A stretch of DNA of 9,958 bases, taken from Acidobacteriota bacterium (GTDB lineage Bacteria > Acidobacteriota > Terriglobia > Terriglobales > Acidobacteriaceae). The first letter of the stretch is position 1, and each line of letters opens with the position of its first letter. Made by a program: the position numbers and the translations under genes. This document shows, in pieces, positions 6,438 to 9,958 of the stretch. The notes under the pieces are model-generated. The model did no database searches and was not told where the DNA came from. It worked only from the letters and a program-made list of their open reading frames with translations. The DNA is taken from NCBI GenBank assembly GCA_021805955.1, contig JAJZDO010000278.1:1-9958 (forward strand), read 5' to 3'.

Positions 6438-7544
6438 ATAACCAAGCATCGATTTATTTTTGAAGCACTACAGCAACAGATTGCTGCGGGTAAGTATGCG
6501 GATGGCAAGCGCCTCCCCAGCGAAACTGAGCTTTCCAAGCGCTTCGGTGTCTCGCGTCCAACGGCGGCTCGTGCCCTTCGAGACCTGCAGAATTTGGGAA
6601 TCATTCGGCGCCGCGCCGGTTCGGGAAGCTTCCTAAACTCCGCTGCTACCGGAGATATCCCATTGGCGAACAAAACCTTCGGACTTCTTGTTCCGGGCCT
6701 GGGAAATACCGAAATTCTAGATCCCATATGCAATGAAATCACCCGCTCTGCCCAGGGTCTAGGAGCGGCAGTACTTTGGGGAGATGCAATCAAGCCTGTG
6801 ACAACGGCTGAAGACGCGCTAGCACTATGCCGTCAGTATATCGATCGGGAAATAGAGGGAGTTTTCTTTGCGCCCATTGAATCCATCCCGAATCGCGAAG
6901 CCGTCAATAAAGAAATCGCACACATGCTGTATGAGGCCGACGTTGCCGTGGTTTTGCTGGATCGAGATGTACTTGAATTCCCTGCCCGAAGCCAATTCGA
7001 TCTGGTCGGTATAGATAATTTCAGTGCTGGATTTGTACTTACGGAACATTTAATCGCACTCGGCAATCGGGACTTCCGCTTTCTAGCTAGGCCAAACTAT
7101 CCATCTACTACGGATCTGCGCCTTGCCGGATGCCGGGAGGCGCTCGCGCGTGCAGAACTTAAACAATTCCAACCACTGGCTTGGTTTGGTGATCCAAGTG
7201 ATCCCGAATTTATTCGGGAAATGCTACTGTCAGGTCCTCCCCATGCAATCCTCTGCTCGAATGATCAAACTGCGGCAAAGCTGATTCAGACCCTCTCCAA
7301 TATGGGGATGCGCATGCCACGCGATGTTCGTGTTGTGGGATTCGATAATGTGAGATATGCCACACTCCTTACAGTGCCGTTGACAACCATCCATCAGCCA
7401 TGTTGCGCGATAGGCCATGCCGCCGTACGCGCCATGCAGGAACGGATCCATCATCCGGATCGTGCACCACAGCAGATTATCCTCCCATTCAACCTCATCG
7501 TCCGCGATTCTTGCGGCGCAACATCTGCCCCATTCCCTGGGTGA
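6438..7544 (+). CDS. AraR-like regulator: GntR winged helix fused to LacI-type sensor domain, ATA start
   Basis: A 368-residue cytoplasmic transcription factor. Residues 4-66 form a GntR winged helix-turn-helix: LPSETELSKRFGVSRPTAARALRDL (26-50) is the recognition unit and RRRAGSGSFL the wing. From about residue 79 (KTFGLLVPG) to the end is a periplasmic-binding-like LacI/GalR sensor, with GVFFAPIES, LLDRDV, VGIDNF, LCSNDQTA and RVVGFDN blocks that normally bind a sugar effector. This architecture is that of AraR, a repressor of sugar-use genes. The only start that keeps the helix-turn-helix is ATA at 6438; starting at the in-frame TTG at 6594 would delete most of it. It is divergent from the heptose operon and convergent with the GH16 gene. 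Effector and targets are unknown. Confidence 0.85.
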   Translation: MTKHRFIFEALQQQIAAGKYADGKRLPSETELSKRFGVSRPTAARALRDLQNLGIIRRRAGSGSFLNSAATGDIPLANKTFGLLVPGLGNTEILDPICNEITRSAQGLGAAVLWGDAIKPVTTAEDALALCRQYIDREIEGVFFAPIESIPNREAVNKEIAHMLYEADVAVVLLDRDVLEFPARSQFDLVGIDNFSAGFVLTEHLIALGNRDFRFLARPNYPSTTDLRLAGCREALARAELKQFQPLAWFGDPSDPEFIREMLLSGPPHAILCSNDQTAAKLIQTLSNMGMRMPRDVRVVGFDNVRYATLLTVPLTTIHQPCCAIGHAAVRAMQERIHHPDRAPQQIILPFNLIVRDSCGATSAPFPG

Positions 7545-7594
7545 CGTCTTGCACTTGCCCGATTCACCAGCCAACTGCCAGACCCTACACATTT

Positions 7595-8566
7595 TCATGG
7601 CCTCTTCTTGACTTTGCACAGGCTGGGCGATGGCATATTTTGCCATACCCGCACGTAGTCCACCTGCATCGGCCAGCCTGGACTGCTTCCCAAAATAATC
7701 TGCATACCGCCGACTTCGCTGTCAAGAATATGGAAGGCTCCGCCTTGAAGACCCGTGTTCAACTGGAGTACAGAGCCTTTCCCTGGAGGATTGGGCCCCC
7801 TGTTCGCGGAATATTTTTGCGTCATTAGAGGAACCCCGTCAAAATACCAGGTAACCTGGCCAGGCTTCCATAAACAAGCGTAGATGTGCCACTGACTGTA
7901 ATCAACCCCAGGCTGTGCATGAAAGTTGTTGCTATTGTGGTAATCCACGGGGGGAATGTCTGGCCAATAGTGCCAATCGTGAAGGGTACCGTCAAAAACC
8001 CCACTGTAAGCAGCATGCTCCTTGTGGTATGCCTCAAAAAAGTCGAGTTCGGCAAAATGGATAGGAGCAGTATGATTGGCGGAAGAAGACCAGTTGGTAG
8101 ATTCCGCCCAGAAGGCAGGCCCTCCCTGTGATTGGGGCCCTAGGGTAGGGTCAAAGCGCATGCGGGCCTCAAAATACCCGTACTGGAACGAGTGGCCCAC
8201 ATTGCCACCAGAGGAAAAAGAAGAGAGTGCCCAGTTAGCGGTCCAGCCTGTACTTGTAACCGTGAGTACTCCATTGGAAATACTGTAAGCCGGTGGTAGA
8301 GTTCTGCCACCGCCAAAAGGGAAATCAGTATACCAGTTATAGCCTTGTTGTTCGGTGGTGTTGACATCTATGGTTTTCATGGAATCGAACTCATCATCGA
8401 AGGTGAGTGAACGGAAGCCTGCAGCAACTGCCGGTACTGGAACCGCCAGAGAAGACTCCGTGCTCATCTTCGTGCGTTGTGAAAAGGCTGAAAGATTCAG
8501 CATTGGTGCAACGCTCGTTGCGAACACGAGCACGAGTACGCGGGCACCTACAACAATTACTCTCAT
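7595..8566 (-). CDS. Secreted glycoside hydrolase family 16 (laminarinase-like beta-glucanase)
   Basis: A 323-residue exported beta-jelly-roll hydrolase, probably acting on beta-1,3 or mixed-linked glucans. The N-terminus (residues 1-30) is a hydrophobic signal peptide ending near SAFSQ. The GH16 catalytic motif ExDxxE is present as ELDFFE, with nucleophile E173, D175 and acid/base E178. Conserved flanks include YFEARMRF (131-138), PAFWAES (150-156), WHIYACLW (226-233), the WYFDG strand (240-244) and the terminal VDYVRVWQ (302-309). Length is typical of a single-domain GH16; no carbohydrate-binding module is seen. The ATG at 8566 follows GGAGGT and overlaps the stop of the GH38 remnant as ATGA, so translation may be coupled. 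The exact substrate cannot be set from sequence. Confidence 0.93.
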   Translation of the reverse strand: MRVIVVGARVLVLVFATSVAPMLNLSAFSQRTKMSTESSLAVPVPAVAAGFRSLTFDDEFDSMKTIDVNTTEQQGYNWYTDFPFGGGRTLPPAYSISNGVLTVTSTGWTANWALSSFSSGGNVGHSFQYGYFEARMRFDPTLGPQSQGGPAFWAESTNWSSSANHTAPIHFAELDFFEAYHKEHAAYSGVFDGTLHDWHYWPDIPPVDYHNSNNFHAQPGVDYSQWHIYACLWKPGQVTWYFDGVPLMTQKYSANRGPNPPGKGSVLQLNTGLQGGAFHILDSEVGGMQIILGSSPGWPMQVDYVRVWQNMPSPSLCKVKKRP

Positions 8567-9018
8567 AAATACCTCCAGACATCGTAATTCTTCAAAACAA
8601 TATCGTTAGTAAGGCGACCAAAACTCTCCGTGATATTGCAATCAGGCTCCACCGGCCAGCCGCCAACCACTTCCCATCTTCCCTCCCGGATTCGCTGCAG
8701 AATCTCCGCAAACATGTCAGAATCTGCTTTTTCTATCCCACGGTAATGGATGGCAGAGCAATGGCTATATCGAAAGCCAGGCATTTCTTTCATCCGATCC
8801 AACGCACTGATAGCCGTGGTGAGTACGAGGTTCGAGCCATCTCTCCACAACCAGAGCCACGTGTATCGATGTGAGAGTAACCGATGATATGCAGGATGGG
8901 ACGGAATACGTCTGCCTGATTTACGCTCTGCCCTAAGATGTCCGAGGTCGCCAAAAGCTCCGATCGCTGTAGTACCATCCACAAGACAGTTTCTCCTGGA
9001 TATTCCATTCGTGTCCAT
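8563..9018 (-). pseudogene. GH38 alpha-mannosidase, N-terminal remnant with two frameshifts
   Basis: The remains of a Tat-exported alpha-mannosidase. The ATG at 9018 begins MDTNGISRRNCLVDGTTAIG, a twin-arginine-type leader. After a T run (8953-8956) the coding frame shifts by +1 and reads ILGQSVNQADVFRPILHIIG, then YSHID, the GH38 zinc-binding His-x-Asp region. Near 8861 it shifts back, giving WLWLWRDGSN, ALDRMKEMPGF, ADSDMFAEI and GRWEVVGGWPVEPDCNI, all typical of GH38 N-termini. As read in one frame the ORF stays open but garbles the zinc motif. It ends after about 150 residues, where the family usually has 800 or more, so most of the catalytic domain is missing. The stop overlaps the GH16 start. 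It is non-functional as an enzyme; a short peptide may still be made. Confidence 0.85.
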
Positions 9019-9042
9019 TTGGCTTGTGTCCTTTCCTTTCAC

Positions 9043-9273
9043 CTCGGGGCAAGGGTTCCTATGTCCCTCATCACTTATGCTTTGAGGCTAGATGCAAATC
9101 GTTTAACGCAAACATTCCACCGGCAGCTAGCAGCAACTCCTCGGCGCATTCACTATATTTTCTGAGTAGATGTATTAAACATCCGCAGCGAGAGCCGTGC
9201 TGTTGCATTCCTGCCAAGCACACAACCATCCTGAACAGAGAGACTCAAAGCCCGACTTCCTCATTTCACCTGC
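9043..9273 (-). promoter_or_regulatory. 231-bp gap with a possible promoter and operator-like repeats
   Basis: No gene is supported here. On the - strand TATAGT (9157-9152) is a 5/6 match to a -10 element, about 135 bp before the GH38 remnant start, but the -35 at 17 bp is poor (GTTTAA). A 15-bp inverted repeat GATGTATTAAACATC (9169-9183) covers that -35 area. GTTTAACGCAAAC (9101-9113) is a partial palindrome resembling LacI-type sites. The pattern suggests a regulated promoter for the GH38/GH16 unit. Confidence 0.3.
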
Positions 9274-9958
9274 CTAATGCGGTAATAAGTGATAGTACCG
9301 TCCCATCCAATACGGAAGGAGAAAAATAGTTCCATCGTCTTCATCGCGTCCCCCGGTAAGGTCGCAATCCAATTGAAATGGGTTAGAGTTCCATTTCGTT
9401 ATGCACCGCTGATCAGGCGGAATGACCCGTTCCGATTGTTTGGCTCCAGATCGGTCAAGTTCCGCAGCAACGGGAAGATCCAGACGTTGAGAGTTGTGAA
9501 CTGTCCACCATGTCATATCAAGAGGAATACGCTCCAGAGTTTCTAGAGCTTCCTGCGATCCGTAGTTATTCGCGCCGGTGCCCACAGCGTAAATGTAATC
9601 CCATAGCGGGTTGTGCTCGCTCTCGGCACGGAGCCACAAGAAAGTCAGGGCCTGGCGGTACTGACGAACCAAGACTGGATTGTCTTCATACTTCAACAAT
9701 GGATAGAAGGAGAGGAAATTTAGCTCTTCATCGGAATAGCTGTAATTCGCATTAGTGATTTTGGACAGCATCGCTGCACCGCGCATGACATGCTGAACAT
9801 AGCCGTACTTCTCTACGATCTGATGATAGGCATCGAGGAATTTAGGGTCTCCGGTGATATGGTACGCAGTGCGAAGAAGGGACAATAATTCAAGCGCAGT
9901 GCCTGCCTCAGCTTCACCCTCAGGAGTGGCAAAATACTGCGGAGAGTAGTCTCCCCAA
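9274..9958 (-). CDS. Unrecognised protein, C-terminal part, possibly an (alpha/alpha) toroid glycan-active protein
   Basis: The frame is open to the window edge, so the N-terminus is missing; 227 residues are visible, ending LLPYWMGRYYHLLPH before a TAG stop. The segment is rich in Trp, Tyr and Leu. Helix-like units such as GTALELLSLLRTAYHITGDPKFLDAYHQIVEKYGY and DEELNFLSFYPLLKYE (in pieces) recall six-hairpin glycosidase-type folds. SYSDEEL, NPLWDYIY, the IPLDMTWWTVHNS block and KWNSNPF look like conserved family blocks that I half recognise from uncharacterised proteins of acidobacteria and related phyla. No catalytic residues can be named with confidence. It lies 255 bp upstream of the GH38 remnant start on the same strand, consistent with a role in glycan breakdown, but that is inference. 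Confidence 0.7.
   Translation of the reverse strand, partial: WGDYSPQYFATPEGEAEAGTALELLSLLRTAYHITGDPKFLDAYHQIVEKYGYVQHVMRGAAMLSKITNANYSYSDEELNFLSFYPLLKYEDNPVLVRQYRQALTFLWLRAESEHNPLWDYIYAVGTGANNYGSQEALETLERIPLDMTWWTVHNSQRLDLPVAAELDRSGAKQSERVIPPDQRCITKWNSNPFQLDCDLTGGRDEDDGTIFLLPYWMGRYYHLLPH

Noticed and set aside
6311..6793. 160-codon open frame on the - strand across the regulator start
   Set aside because: It covers the promoter region and the antisense of the winged-helix domain; no motif, and start context is poor.
7545..7594. Bidirectional terminator between the convergent regulator and GH16 genes
   Set aside because: The 50-bp gap shows no convincing stem-loop with a T run on either strand.
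1..9958. CRISPR array, tRNA or rRNA gene
   Set aside because: No regularly spaced direct repeats and no clover-leaf or rRNA-like sequence were seen on either strand.

Overview
The window looks like an accessory or envelope/carbohydrate region of a Gram-negative soil-type bacterium, most likely an acidobacterium (Terriglobia). This placement is inference: it rests on moderate-to-high GC, an ADP-heptose (LPS core) gene set, a GntR-LacI chimeric regulator, a Tat-type alpha-mannosidase leader and secreted glycan-active proteins. No rRNA or marker gene is present to confirm it.

Layout. Positions 2-1218 are a complete ISAs1-family insertion sequence with perfect 16-bp terminal inverted repeats and an intact DDE transposase on the + strand. 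It has landed in the 3' part of a sugar-type MFS (FHS/FucP-like) transporter gene on the - strand, which now ends seven codons inside the IS. From about 6261 down to 1219 the - strand holds one compact operon: kinase-phosphatase fusion, rfaE2/hldC, hldD, gmhA, truncated MFS gene. Together GmhA (isomerase), the HldA-type kinase, the fused HAD phosphatase, HldC (adenylyltransferase) and HldD (epimerase) can account for every step from sedoheptulose 7-phosphate to ADP-L-glycero-beta-D-manno-heptose. The fused HAD domain is the only candidate in the window for the missing GmhB step.

A roughly 175-bp divergent region (6262-6437) holds a TATAAT -10 element and two inverted repeats. It separates the operon from a + strand AraR-like regulator: a GntR winged helix joined to a LacI-type sensor domain. 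The only start codon that keeps the DNA-binding domain is ATA, placed behind a strong Shine-Dalgarno sequence.

From 7595 to the end, the - strand carries glycan-active genes. These are the C-terminal 227 residues of an unrecognised protein (possibly an alpha/alpha-toroid fold), a 231-bp gap with a possible promoter, a decayed N-terminal remnant of a Tat-exported GH38 alpha-mannosidase with two compensating frameshifts, and a secreted GH16 beta-glucanase whose start overlaps the stop of that remnant. The regulator converges on the GH16 gene and may control this set, the heptose operon or both. The IS insertion, the truncated transporter and the GH38 remnant show that the region is being rearranged and eroded.
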